Below are positions 1 through 13,900 of a stretch of 35,783 nt of DNA, piece after piece. Position numbers and translations under genes: made by a program. Source of the DNA: Sperchopsis tessellata. Lineage: Eukaryota; Arthropoda; Insecta; Coleoptera; Hydrophilidae. Positions within the stretch are counted from its first letter, which is position 1. Every line of letters starts with the position of its first letter. Under the pieces are notes generated by a model, which had not been told where the DNA came from, searched no databases, and saw only the letters and a program-made list of their open reading frames with translations. The stretch spans positions 1 to 35,783 of the forward strand of contig JAWQRN010000156.1 in NCBI GenBank assembly GCA_033557685.1, read 5' to 3'.

Positions 1-600
1 AAATACCTCAGTTAAGATTAGAGCAAATCAAAATGGAAGTAGCTCAACAAATTCAAATAACACAAGGGGAGGATATGATATATGCAGAAACAGATTGAAG
101 ACAACATCCAAATACAAGAACAAGATGAAATAACACATACTGAACAAGAAGAAGAAAACACTATACAACCCAATGCCAGTAATACCAATGCTCAACCAGA
201 GGTATTCAAATCATGGCGTACTAAAATTTATCTAACTGCGGTGACACAGAGCGTCGAAACGAAAGCATAAACATAAATAGAGGTATTTTTCAGGGCGACT
301 CCCTGAGCGCGCTGTGGTTTTGTATATGGCTAAATCCATTATCAAATTCATTAAACAACATTGCATATGGTTTCAACATAAAGAATATGAAAACAAAACA
401 ACAAAATTAACCACTTACTTTTTATGGACGACATAAAATTATATACATTAACACAGTCACAAATGAAAGAATTACTTCATCATCTCAGTCACTGGAATCA
501 CACCACACACATTCATCAAACATCTACCCCAATTAAGTCTTTCACAAAACATATATACCCGAATACAAAAAGCAAAAGAATGTTGTTTATAATATAACAT
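1..600 (+). pseudogene. Non-LTR retrotransposon reverse transcriptase fragment
   Basis: Around 210-350 the translation, with one frame change near 265, contains a reverse-transcriptase core reading RGIFQGDSLSALWFC followed by LNPLSNSLN. After another frame change, LLFMDDIKLYT at about 415-455 is the catalytic [FY]xDD box. GIFQGDSLS together with a YMDD/FMDD box is typical of non-LTR reverse transcriptases. The upstream reading from 82 is rich in Gln and Glu and may be part of the same protein. Stops and frameshifts make the copy non-functional. The left end lies outside the window and the right end is not clear; I see nothing recognisable between about 500 and 700. The family (R2/NeSL-like or another) is not settled. 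Confidence 0.7.
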
Positions 601-714
601 ACACATATACATATACACAAAACGGTAAATTGAAAAACGTCAAACAAATTCATATGCGTTTCTAACTACTGAACATAAGACAAAAATTCATTACAACTAT
701 AAGGTTCCATTAGA

Positions 715-1330
715 AATAAATAATCAAAAACGGCTTTTTTGAATTTGTTTACGTTATAAATTAATTTCAATTATTTAGGTAGTCTATTGAAGTACTTAAT
801 TGCACAATATAATGAACCCTGCTCATATAGTGCTAACCTATGTGAAGAGTAGTTGTAATTTATGGACCTAGTCGCATGATCATGCAATGTTCTACGTTCT
901 TGAAATTTAGCTTGTTTTTAGACATAAACAATAGACATTCATATACATATGCAAATAATGTAAGTATATGATTTATCCTGAACATACCTATACAACTTTC
1001 ATTATTACTCTTGTTTACACTATAAATATCATGTTTGAGTCGAGGCACTTACCCCAAAACAAAATTCCATACTTCATGACTGAAATAAAATTTGCGTAAT
1101 AAACTATTTTCAATGAATCTGTGTCAAGATGGTTTCTCATAATCCGTATGGTATTCAGTTTTTTAATTAACTCTTCAATATGATAAGACCAATTGATGTT
1201 TTCATCTATCCGGATACCTAAAAATGTTGTATTATTATTAAACACTATTTTTACTTCATCCACATTCACACTATTAGGCTATCAAATCCTACCTGCTTAG
1301 TTTTGAATAATATGAAATTTGATTTGTCTT
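715..1330 (-). pseudogene. Non-LTR retrotransposon RT C-terminal fragment (Jockey/CR1-like)
   Basis: Read on the minus strand from 1330 to 1060, the translation gives NKLVINEDKSNFILFKTKQ, then FLGIRIDENINWSYHIEELIKKL, then KIVYYANFISVMKYGILFWG. These are the thumb-region motifs of Jockey/CR1/BS-type reverse transcriptases. Further downstream (about 900-730) comes a tail reading LYEQGSLYCAIKYFNRLPK, the usual C-terminal end of such proteins. At least two frame changes and a stop separate the pieces. The upstream polymerase core is absent, so this is a 5'-truncated dead copy. It lies on the opposite strand to the RT relic at 1-600, so the two are separate insertions. Confidence 0.75.
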
Positions 1331-1639
1331 CATTAATTACCAACTTGTTTTTCAACATTCCCTCATAAGGATCCCGATCTCCGAGATGACATCCGGAAAT
1401 GTTCCAGCCCGAATCACAAAACTTGTGCCATTTTAGTATATCTGATTTCACAAGGTGGGTTCTAACAACATATCTTATTGATAAACTAAGGGAATTTAAA
1501 TGCTTTACGTAAGCTGAGTTGCGATAATAGGTCAAATATGCGAAGGAAAATTACCGGAGCCCAAAAACACATTTTAAATTTGAACCCTCATACATATATC
1601 GATCCGTATGTCACGAACTTTTAATTTAGTTCTGTTAAA

Positions 1640-2635
1640 ATTAACACGGAAACTACAAGTTTCTTTAAAATTATATAAGACATATATAATTTATTTAGTG
1701 CTTTAACTAAACGATGGAATTTTCTAAAACTCTATACTAAAATTACACATATAGTTTTGCCTGATCCTAGATGGAAATAAAGAATTGATGCCCTTCTACC
1801 ACTTAGAAATGAAACTGGTGAAGTTTTGGATGTTATGATTCATATTTATAAAAATGCACAAGCAGACTTGTATTATTGTCGTTTTAGCATGATACTAAAT
1901 CTTAGGTATTTAAAATAGAATAATTTGAACTTATCTTCAATCACTACCTGGCGTAGTATATTAAACAGAATGAATGTGATTAGTAATATGCTCAAAAGTT
2001 CAAATTAAAATTTGCATACTTCTGTAACTGCGTTAAATAATCTTCAAGAGAATCGATCTGATGAGAATTTTAATCTTGCTCTTAAAACGGCAAAATATTT
2101 ACAGTTAGATTTAGAAATACCTATCAAGTTCACGTATAATACATTGTTAAGGCGTAAAAAAATTATTTGAGTATGAATGTTTAGAGGAAACGCCAGTTGA
2201 TCCAAAACATAACTTTAAATCATAATTTTTTCTCCCAATTTTCTCTTAGCAAACATATCGAAACATTTTAATGTTTACATAATTTTAATTCAACTTTGAA
2301 AAATCATTGTGATGATTTAGAAATTAGCTTACCACTAACGAAGACAAAGAAATATCTACAATTGAATTGGATAATAAAATTCAAATATCTAAAGATTTTT
2401 TGAAGCACTGTGACAAATTTTCAATTTTCCGTAATTTATTTATGTTTTCAAGAATATTGTTAACTTATTCGTTATCAGCGGCCAGATTTTTTTCGACATT
2501 TAAAAATATTAAAAATTGTATGAGATTTAGTATTTCCCAAGAAAGAATAGTTAGAGAGAGATATGTGATGAAATAAATATTAATGAAATTATTGATGAAT
2601 TTGCCAATATAGAAATAGAAAAGTAAATATCTAGA
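1640..2635 (+). pseudogene. Degraded hAT-type transposase (ZMYM1-like)
   Basis: Plus-strand pieces in several frames follow the order of a hAT/ZMYM1-type transposase. A segment at about 1713-1870 contains LPDPRWK and RIDALLPLRNETGEVLDVM. A helical stretch at about 2040-2230 is rich in Leu and Lys. The C-terminal hAT dimerisation region at about 2470-2630 reads SAARFFSTFKNIKNCMRF, then SISQERIV, then EIIDEFANIEIEK after a frame change. Numerous stops and frameshifts show it is long dead. I found no terminal inverted repeats or 8-bp target duplication. Confidence 0.72.
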
Positions 2636-2639
2636 GGTA

Positions 2640-3311
2640 AGGTTTATTATAAGTGAAACTTTTTATAATAGTTTGTCAATTTGCCAATGTTTATAAAGTT
2701 GTATGAAAACATTTATTTTATACTTAAAATAATTTATGCCGCATTAAAAAAGAAGTATACAAAGATCATTTTACTATATTTACGTATAGTTTCGATAATA
2801 TACAAAAAAAAATAAAATGTTTCTATTCAACTTCAAAATTAAATTTAAAATTATTATTTTCAATATATAATTGAATGGCTATGATAGGTGATCGCTTATT
2901 CCTGGATTTGAATACTCCAATAAAACATTTTTACAATTAAATTAACCAATTATATACTAAGAATATTTGTGGAGAATTGTTTACATGTTTACATTATATT
3001 GTACAAATGTGTTTATTAATATTTTCAAAATATTAAACATTAAACAACAAATAGTCCCTTTCATGATTTTAAAAATCACCAGATAGTTTAAAAATATGAC
3101 ATCCAATTAGGTAAAAGGCTGAAAAACTAAATTAAAAAATCTGAAAGTTTTTCTTCAGAACTCCCATATTGAATGGAGCACAAGTCACCCAAGAATCGGC
3201 CCCGCCGATACATATGCTTCGATGGATTCGCACATAATAAGGTATATTGTACAAATACAAATAAAACGTATGAGGATGTAGTAAGTAGGCTATAGTTAAT
3301 AAAAAAAGCAC
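2640..3311. other. AT-rich intergenic stretch, nothing recognised
   Basis: This lies between the hAT relic and the 3' end of the FAM187-like gene. It has no long open frame, RNA gene or clear repeat that I can support. Confidence 0.5.
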
Positions 3312-3317
3312 TTTATT
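3312..3317 (-). promoter_or_regulatory. Polyadenylation signal of the FAM187-like gene
   Basis: The minus strand reads AATAAA here, about 25 nt after the TAA stop of the FAM187-like frame. That implies a very short 3' UTR. Confidence 0.55.
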
Positions 3318-3341
3318 TTAACGATTACAATCTAAATCATC

Positions 3342-3496
3342 TTATATCAAATCGTCTTCATCTTTATTGAGAAGTTTTAACTCTTGATAACTTTTAAACT
3401 TCGATTTCCTTGTCCAAGTTACCACTAAACCAGCGCAATAACAAGTTAATGTCATGCAAAGTACAAATCCTAAATACATCATATGACGAACCATAG
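3342..3496 (-). CDS. FAM187-like exon 7: transmembrane helix and cytoplasmic tail
   Basis: The acceptor is TTTCTAG, with 155 nt to the TAA. It encodes a 23-residue hydrophobic, Cys-rich segment (MMYLGFVLCMTLTCYCAGLV) and then a basic stop-transfer stretch TRKSKFKSYQ and an acidic end. It was found only by asking for a membrane exon in the correct phase. Confidence 0.78.
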
Positions 3497-6400
3497 CTAG
3501 AAATAGTCACATATAATCAAATAGTCCATATCTATTAAGTTATTTACAAATGTTTTTTTTTATAATATATATATAAATAAAATAAAAAATACACTCTTCA
3601 TATCTAGTTTTATGCTAATAGGTTATGATTATTTGTTTCTAAATTTTAAAAACTTTTTAGAGTAAAAGTTGTTTCAGATATTCTCATTTTACGTAGTAGA
3701 CAGTATTGTAGATTCTAAAATAAACAAGTCCACAAAAATAAACAATAGGTAATGTTAACTATAAATTTTAAAATGATATGTAGGCTTTCTGACTTAATTT
3801 GCTTGTCCAATAATGATATCAGCATTCTCTTTTAAGCAAAATATTCTGAAATAGGCATTTATAAACTTACATTTGAGACAGAGTTATTTTGTGGTTTCTG
3901 AGAATAGCAACCACAAAGCATTGTTGCAAACAACTGCTACTCAAAATAAATGATAGGAAAAAAAAAATATCACTCATCTAAAAAATGTATTTGTAAACAA
4001 CAAACAATAACAATCAAAAACAAAAATGTACATAACAAATCAACTCAATAAATAAAAATTAAAGTAACCATAGAGCCTAGTCTATGAATATTTGTTTAAA
4101 CATATTTACATATTCCCTAACTTTCTTTGCATAATGATGACACGATATGTTGAGGATTATTTGTTTACTTAAAATTCAATAAACACTTTACTGCTAGTTA
4201 TGGAGCATATTGAGAAACCAAACGTAATCTACATTGTATTATAAATAAAATGCACTGATCATATTTTGATACTACAAGTTCCAAAATATTTTTTGATATA
4301 TTGAGTATGCTTCTGGTCAGTACAGTTGGCATCATCATCAGTCCATTATTATTGATTATAATCATAATTATGAGTGTTAACAACGCATTTCAGACAAAAT
4401 AGTCTCATCAGAAAAACAGGCATAAGTTTATTCAAAAGAAAGTTACATTTTGAAGTTACCACCTTTTTAAATTAAAGTAGACACAAAATAAAAGCAAATT
4501 CGAATTCATAACCCAATGAAGTTGCAGTTGCACTTTTGAATATGTCAGCCATTTAACTCTTCAACAGGCAACAGTCTTTATTCTGTTATGCACCGAATTT
4601 TTCAGTATAACCAATGGAATATCTTTAAGGATTACTTAAAAAAACTATTTTCTTAAGCTAGCCCCAAAACCAAAAACCTGCCGGATTGATATCAGGGAAA
4701 TGTGTTAGCCTGGTGTTAGAAAAACATCTGCATATTATGCGATTGCCAAACATGATAATTAATAATTGTTTATATGGAGTATAAATATTGTAAGGTGCAC
4801 CATCCTTCATTAAGATTATATTAGCCATAGTATGACTGCGTAAACTTGGTATAACAAAATGCTTCAGCATATCAAGATAACGTTGTCGATAACCGTAACT
4901 GTTGTTTGATTCAATTCGTATGGGAATGATTTCCAGACAAAATCCTACAGCCGCCATTCAATTTAAAATATGATTCGTCGGTCCATAAAACTTTATCCAA
5001 CCACTGCGGATTAATTTCGATATGTGCTGACTCGAAGAGCGTAATCATACCTGGTTTGGTTTGGTATTTGGGTTTAGGGCACTTGGAATTACTAATCTAC
5101 CAGTCTACGTAATCATACCTTATTGGTATATCAGTTTCATTAATTTCAAATAAAACTTGCATTTTATACAGTTACTTTTTTAGGAATCGCCAAACCGTTG
5201 TGTAACTCATCTAGAGATGTATTGCAACTTGATTAGCACTACATAATCCGTAAGTATTATTTTCGACTATTCCTACAGTCTGAAGTTAAACTTCCAGATT
5301 TTTTTTTATCAGTAGTACATGCAACATTTCGAATATCAATTGTGACATCAACCCACAACGTTATTCAAATATGCAAATGTGATGTGACAAAACTTGAAAA
5401 TTGTATGCTTGAATATCTCCAAATGCGTTAAAAATATCTAGTATGGGAATTTCGCAATACAAATACCTATCATCAGTTCTTTTTGCAAACTTAAAAAATA
5501 AATCGTGTCATGTGGAACTTTTGGGTAATAAAAATGTAAACAAGTGTGCATTTAAGAAATAGAAATAGTGAACTCCCAAATTTAACATGAGAGAGAGGAT
5601 TTTTTATAGAAATAATACCTTGCGTTAACAGACGAGATTTTGAAACAATAAATACAATAACTTGCTGCATCCGAATGCCATCCACTGTACATGTATAATT
5701 GCCCTCTTCTCTAGCTGAAACTTCATGTAAATACAGGGTATTAAATGTATCTACAGTTATTTTTGGCTCCATATTTTCAGCGGGGGGAGGTACACTTTCT
5801 CCAGGTTCTAGTAGTTTACCATTGCGGCTCCATTCAACAACATTCTCCAAAGTAGATCTTAAAAACCAAAAATCCAGTATAAAATGAAATTAAGTATTAA
5901 AACTGACAACAGTGAATGTAAGACTCACTCTGGGCATATTATCGTCAAATGTGAATTTTCAGCAAGGACAAAAGTTTTTCTATATTTATATCCCTTTTTG
6001 GAAGTTTTCCAGCCTCTATATACGCCTTCTGCATCTAGAATATTTAAGTTTCACTTACATTTTGTTATATTCATTAATATATTGATTACCTGGATTACAT
6101 ATTCCATCACAACGCTCGACCAACATGAAGTTTGGAATAAATCTAGTAATATTGCTGATTGCTGGGCATAATTTTCCAAAAGCTTTTGACTTACAAGAAA
6201 CTTCTTTGGCATTCGATATAAATAGCTGATCAGTATTATCATATGTCCTGTTCTAAAGTATTTAAATATTAATCGTTTTAAATATCTATAATTAATTAGC
6301 GAAAAATAATGCAAGATCGATATTTTGAAAAGTTAGAAGAAACTTTCAACTCACAAACTGCAGACCTTATAGCCTAACTTGGAATAATTAGAAAAGATGT

Positions 6401-9400
6401 ATCACATTGCACATTATCTTAAGTTTTTTTTTTATAATTAACGTAAAAATAGCAACTTACACTTGTTTGCGTTATCTTAAGTCTGCAGAAACCTTCTTTT
6501 TTTCTTTTGCCTTCACCTTGAGGCCGACCACATGTCTCGCATGCCCCCCAATGATCCCAAGTAGTTGCTAATTCAATATCAAGGTATAAATCTTCTCGTA
6601 AAAACTCATATTCAACTCCTTTTGATTCTTTAAATAATGCATTTAATGGTTTAAATTGCTCTTCGTGGTAGGTTCTCCAGTGTGTTAAATTTCCAGTTTC
6701 GTATGTCAAATTCACATCATAGATAACTAATACCAAAATAATGAATGAGTGTTCATTCTAACTTTTTTTAGATTTTAAGCATATTACATATGATGTACCG
6801 TAAAGTGGGATGATGGCTTTTGAATCATTACGTGAATTTGATTTCAATGTTATATCATTAAATTTAATTCTGTGAATTTAAATTACCAATTCGCGCAAAA
6901 TCGTATCAACTGTTCCACTTGTTGAGGTGCTCATTTTTGTACATTTGTTATTGAAGTGATATTGTCAGCGTTTTATTTAGTTAACAAAATGTAATTTTGT
7001 CTCCTATGTACTACATGATTTTTACATAGTCTCATTAATGATTTTGTTCTAATAAATATTTTAATTTCTTTAAATATTTACCCTTCAATCATCGCCTAAG
7101 AAAGCAAGAAATGGGTCCGTTTGCGTGTATTATTTTCTTCAAACCTTCAAATTTATTGATACCCCGAAATCTTAAAGACCTTATCGATCACTAACTTGAA
7201 ACCTTTCAAAAAAGAACTTTGAAGGAAGAAAGTTAGTAGACAGTACTGTATCCCCTGTGACTCAAAATTACGGGTTTTAATTCATACCTACTCATCTTTG
7301 ATTCGCGGCATTTCTAACTCAACGATACAGTGCATTTGTAACTACAGGGTAATACCTACATTTCTTGAGCAGCAGGTAAAGTAACCTTTTTTTATAAGTT
7401 TACTACAGTAATCAGTCCTTGGCAAGGCATTTTTTAGCAGCACTAGTATTATTATTATGAAATGTTATTATTTGAATTTAAAAATAATTATTCTTCTTAT
7501 TCTAATAAACATTTTAATTTAATTTTAGATATTGTGCACGCAGTACTTTGTACTACTACAAGATTAACAATAAATATTTCTAGTTCTGTTTCTATCTACG
7601 TACAAGAACACGACAAATTTGAATTTGAGCATGGTTTTTTTTTTAATATTATACATATTGATTCACTACTATTACAAAATATAAAACTATGAAATATTAG
7701 AAATGATGTATTGTCTGTTATGAAAATTTTTCACATATCTATTTCTCTATTAAATTGTGAAACTTTAATAACAATTCAGTTTTTTTTTTATTAAACGCTT
7801 AGCAAATTACATAACAAAAATAAGAATATTGATATTTCTAATAATACTGCCAGTATCCAATATGAAATGATTTTCTTTATATAAAATATAAATATTGCGT
7901 AATAGTGAAAATTATTCATAACAAACAGTGAATCATTATTAGTATATGATGTCTTGCAATTGCAGTGCTTGAGTTGATACTGAAGCGAAATTGATTTGTA
8001 TTAATTTTATGTCTAGTCTGAACTTCGTAAATAGTCAATTTTAAATATATGTTATGTTTTGGTTACATTTCGAGTGGATGCTCCGTTTCGTTGTGTAAAA
8101 GAAGGTCAACGAGTTTCGAGTGCGTATCAATTTTTTAACTTTACATTTTGTTTCCAAACTTATCACGTTACGTGCTTTCTTTTTTTTACTTTCGACATCA
8201 TTACTTTAATTTGGTTCCTTTGGCATTTTAAAATTTGTGCAGGGAATAATGAAAAATTATTAAATAGTTGTAATCATGAAGAAAACAGACACACTAATAC
8301 CTCTTTTAAGTGATTCCTAAAAAAAAAAATTGTAAACAATTGTTCCTAGAAGGATCTCAGCAGAAATATAGGCTTCGCCGATTTTGTTTTTATGTAATGT
8401 GTACACACATAATTCGCAGAATTATACAGTAAACGCGATAATACTGATCGTGTTTCAGAGTTCCCACGTTCCCATAGAAATCTACACTTCGTCTTTATGT
8501 TGATTTTGTTTTTATGTTGTATGCAGTAAAGAATAATTTTGAGAATTTTAAAGTAAATGCAGTAATATTGGGCGCATTTGGGAAGTTCCCACGTTCAAAA
8601 ATAATTAATTTTGGTAAATAACTCAATCCGTGTTATAAGGAATCCGCCTTCGTCGCATTAAGGGGGGGTTACCTGTATTTATATTAGAGGGTCTAGTATC
8701 ATAAATAAAAATGTTCTAAAACAAATTAAAAACCTCATTTGATTTTCAAGAAAATATTCTTTTGTTTTGCTAATAAAATTAACTTATGTAATGAATTAGT
8801 AAGTCAGTAACCAGAAAAAATTAAGCATTATTATTTTAAAATTATTCCTGACATAAAATTACCGTAAAGTTTACATTTTAAATAGAAATAGAAAAAAAAA
8901 AACATTTCATTTTAAGCTCCACTGTATGTGACATAATGTCTTTTATAATATAAATTTGTATTACAATCTTTTTACCAAAATTTGTATATCAAAAAATTAA
9001 TCGCAAAATTATAATAACTGTACCATGTGGTATTATTTATTTATAAAGCTCATAAATTCTAAATTATGATAATTCAAAATAAGTAAATAATTTTCAAACA
9101 ATAACATATCAATCAAAACAGACAAACATGCTAAATATATATTTATTATTTAAAGATATTAGTGCACGGAGGTGTTAATTCACATTTTGATAAAGCTGCA
9201 CTCTAAAATCCTGTAAAATCTCACATATTTCAATATAATTTGAGAAATATAATGCAGAATTTTAATAGTTTAATATTGCAATAAAAATTAAAAAATAATA
9301 CCTAATATGTAGAAATAGTTAATAACAAATAAATTAAATCCGTAGTTTATTTTATTTGTGTAACAATCATTTAAACTATCTCACTTTTCACATTTAGTTA

Positions 9401-9686
9401 ATATTATATCGTAAAATTGTATTTGTAGATAGATAGTAGATATGTGCAGGAGCTTGCAATCCATATTATATGAATGCAAGTAAAAATTTAGCAGTATTTT
9501 TTCATTCTAGATTTAATTTTTCCACTTAATTATCAGTTTCTTTCAAAAACTGCTTAAATAAATTTTACAAAAATTTTAAAACATTGGCATTTGTTTGTAA
9601 TAATGTGTATATTGTTGTATTTCAAAATCTCAAATATTTTAAAATAGAATACAGAGGAAATAATTATATTTAGGGTATAGATTATT

Positions 9687-9724
<38 letters not shown>

Positions 9725-10856
9725 GTATTTACGAATATAGGAAATGATAAATTACAAGTGCGTTCATTAAAATCAAGCATGCTGTTGAAATGAACAAGGT
9801 GAATTTTGATGAAATTTAGAATTAGAAGATAAGTAAGATTAAAAATTGTTGTTGACACAACAGTTTTTGCGATATTTAAATGTGCCTAGAAAGGAAGGGA
9901 ACAAATAAAAATTAATTTTATTGGAATATAAACTATAAATAAATCAAATCAACAATTTTTTTTCTGCTCTTAAAAATATAAGAATCAAACACGATTCGCA
10001 GATTCAGGTTCTCTCAACAATCCAACAAAGATAAATATTGACTGGAGATAAAAAAAAATAAAATTGAAATTAGATTGTCTTAGTTATTTTTTGATACAAC
10101 ACTTGAAAATATTGCCTCTTCAGTGTTTCATCTGGAACTGCATTATTTAACGTGTACGTAGTCTCTATTTACCTACAATGCACAGAACCTACTGTTTCAC
10201 GTCCCAACTAGAAGACAACCAAAATATAAACATTTCCCTAATCATAAAACGCCATCTTGTTTGGTATATGAAAAAACTGCCGATGCTCAGTTAAATATCT
10301 TGGTGAAACTTTGCTTCTGTGGATACATTTTCATTTCATTATATTATACTAATAACAGGCATACTTATCCGAAATATACGTACTATCAATCAAGTAGTTG
10401 TATTTTAGATCAGATTCTTGTTCTTCGAGGCCATAGCAATAATACATCCCTAAGTCATCGTTGGAAATATTGTGAAATATAAGAGTATGCTCACTGTTGA
10501 CGTGAACTCTGCTGATAGTCAAATTATTTACCATGTCTAAATTAAGCTCAGTTCCAGTAAGATTATTTAGTTTTTCAACTTTGTACCAATTTTTGGGTTG
10601 TTCATCATCATTTTCGTTACTAAAAATAAGAAGCCAAATTATAAAAATATCAAATTGCTAAAAATATTGTACATTGTAGATAATAAAGTAATAAAGCTAA
10701 TATAATTTAATGAAAATAAAGCTATGCTTTAATTTGTTAGAAAAAGATTTTAAATAAATTGCGGAATAAAACTGTGATGCTCAATATTAATAAAATTTTG
10801 CATGAAAATCATCACTGTAAATGAAAATATTGTAAATAAGGAATATGTACCTTTAA

Positions 10857-10907
<51 letters not shown>

Positions 10908-13900
10908 TCTATGTGAAGTTGTTCCTAAATTGCAAGCTTCAAAGGAAACTTCCTTTACTGGAATATATCTGCACAAATTAAAGGAGAACAATTTCTTTTA
11001 AGTAAAATAATAATCTGTATGAATTTGTTTCTGGGTGTAATATAACATCCTATATATTACCATAGTTACACGGATCAAATTATCTTGAAATTTGTAATAG
11101 AATGTCTTCTAGCTAAAGTTGCTACTTTTCGAGATATTTAAATTTTTCCAATAAATATGTTATAAAGTACATAGAATAGTCATCAATCTTGAAGAGAATC
11201 TTGAATGAAAATGAAACAAATCTGTCCTATACCAACAATAGTTATTAATGCAAGTATATCGTATACATATATGCATCAATTCTTAGCAAATTATCTCTAC
11301 TGTGGTTTTGATAAACAATGTTTTTAGCATATCTCTACAAACAATCTAGATTTGCAAGATCCTGTAATCTAGCTGGTCAGTGTGCTCGACTCCTCCTTTC
11401 CACTCAACAGAAAAATTTTGTTGCAAATGCTAAAGATAATGTATTTTTGGGTTACCCAAAAAGTAATTGTAATGTAAATGAAAGGCGAATTTTGTATGGG
11501 AAACAAATACTTTATTAATATTATTTTGTTCGGAAAAAAGTAGTTCCAAGAACGATTTGATAATCTCGTCGGCCGTGAAGGTTGTACCATTAAAGGCCTT
11601 TTGCAATGAACGAAACAAATGATAGTCTGAAGGTGCCAGATCTGACGAATATAGTAACACAATCCATCCAAACTGCAAAAACGAGTGACAAACTTGTATG
11701 TGGTCTAGCATTATCATGGTGAAACAAGAAACCTTTGCGATTCACCGCTTCTGTTTGATGGTATCATTTAATTTATCCAGTTGACGACATTACACATCCT
11801 AATTAATGTTGGTTCATTGGAAGCTCCTTTAAAATCCCACCAGACATTTGGGAAATATCTGTTTTTGAAGTGCTTTGAGCAGGTACATCACACTTGCTCC
11901 ACGATCTTTTTCATTTGACGTTGTTCCAGGTTATCCATTTTTCAAAAATTAATCGTTTTCTTCGCGTTTCATGAGAGAATCGCAGATGTCAATGCGCTTA
12001 GTGAGATGATTTTCTTTGAGCTCATGTTTCTATTCTATGCTAAGATTCTCAGAAATTTCTCTTTCCGTTAAACACCGATTGGATTCGATCAACGTCTTTA
12101 TTTTGTCAACATCAACTTCGATTGTCCTTCCTGAGTGTAGTGCATCTTTAACATCGAAATCTCAAGACTATCATTTAACAAACCAAATCTGACACTGCCG
12201 TAGGTTTAAAGCATCTTTACCATACACATCACATACGTGATGATGAGTTTGCACAGCGTTTTTTTTTTTATTTCGGAAGTACTGCAGCAAAATATGACGA
12301 AAATGTTGCTTTTGATTTTCCGTTATGAAATCAAACAATTATTAACAAAATCGTGCACTTTCTTTTTTTAAAACAAGCTTGAACTTTCAGCTACCAAATT
12401 ACATAGTGAATTTGCGACTTAGAATCAAGTTAGTTGCATTTCAAGCCATGTATATCCATCTATTAGAAAAATACGCAATAACTGTTTTGGGCAGCCAGAT
12501 ATTACCTAATGAGTTTTTTTTTTCATTTTAATCGCATTCTGTTTTATTTAATAAACTTCAACATAGTAAGATTTCTATTGGTATAGCACAATATTTGTTT
12601 TATTTTCAATTCATTTATTAATAAGATTGCCGACTATTTTATGTAATTAAATACACATTGATTAGAACAATTGTAACTTTAAGTATTGATATACATTTCA
12701 AGATAATTAAATTTTACACGCAACTTGTTAATGGTAAATATAGGAGGTGCTATTAAAAAAAGGACTTTATTTTACGATTTGTTTATTCAGGAATGAAAAA
12801 ACAACGTATATTTTGAAATAATATTAACGCCTATTTCATTTGTTTCTAAATTGACGTAGTAGATACAATTTTAAGAAAACTGCAATTTGTAAAATGTTCA
12901 CGAAATGATGAATAACTGAAAAACTATTGGTTTTGAGTATAAGGTTAAGTATTTCTTTTTAAAGCAAATTAATCACGTAATCTAAAAATGCAATAATAAA
13001 TATAGTATTCTATTTCAAATAACAACGCTGATATTGATATAGAAGGAACAAAACATCAAATAATTTTACAAGATGCACCCTGCAAAATAGTACAGCTTTT
13101 GTACTTAATTCTTTTTTAAATCAACAGATTAATGGATACGGAAAAAAAACCACATTATTGACCCCCTCCTATATATACAGATATCCGTAGACTTAAATAT
13201 TTTATTTTATAAAGAAATTATTATACCAATAAAGTGGTCTCTTTACAGATATTGAGATTACACTTAACAATTTCAAAATCAAAAATAAACAAAAAGGTTA
13301 TGCACCATACGAATTTTAAAATCAATGAAACCTATCCTTTTCAGAATTTTGTTAATTCCATGGTCTTATTTTGTTTCAAGTCTAACAAAAAAAATTTAAA
13401 GAAAATTTCTGTAAATTTAAAATGCAAGATTTTTGGATATAAATTTAATATAATAAAATTTAAATTGGACAAAGTAAGCATGATCTTTTACGTGGAATAA
13501 TAATGCACCGTACCTCTCAACTGGAAAAAGTATATAGTTTCGATCTACAATTTCTATCTACTTAGAAATATTTTATTTATAATCATGCATATACAATTTT
13601 ATAAATTTCTAATGCCGAACATAATATTTATAAAAAATATTATATTTTACTCTCCCCACCTTATAGGCTGACGTAATCGATATATATTTTTTAAATTACA
13701 ACCCCATTTCTTTTCTCCAAAACCGGAAAATACTATTATTTCTGAGTTGAATGATACATAAGGTATAGTCAAAAGTAAATAGTTTTCAAGATATATCCAA
13801 AACACGATATTGTGTTAGCAGGAAATACTTAAAATGAAAACAAACGCATCTGAGTCATATACATCTGAGTTAGACAGGTAAATATTTTACACAAGGGCCT

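Larger units (their letters stand above)
6727..10383 (-). other. Intron 2 of the FAM187-like gene
   Basis: This 3657-nt intron contains the direct repeats at 8379-8596 and a TA microsatellite at 9689-9721. Open frames at 7462-7692 and 8059-8313 look like chance: they have low complexity, no recognisable domain and no splice logic. Confidence 0.55.

Noticed and set aside
6051..6314. 87-codon minus-strand open frame as printed
   Set aside because: It is a different frame from the true exon 4; the phase required by neighbouring exons gives the Cys-rich sequence instead.
13234..13500. 88-codon plus-strand frame in FAM187-like intron 1
   Set aside because: Lys/Asn/Phe-rich as expected from AT-rich DNA; no domain or splice context.
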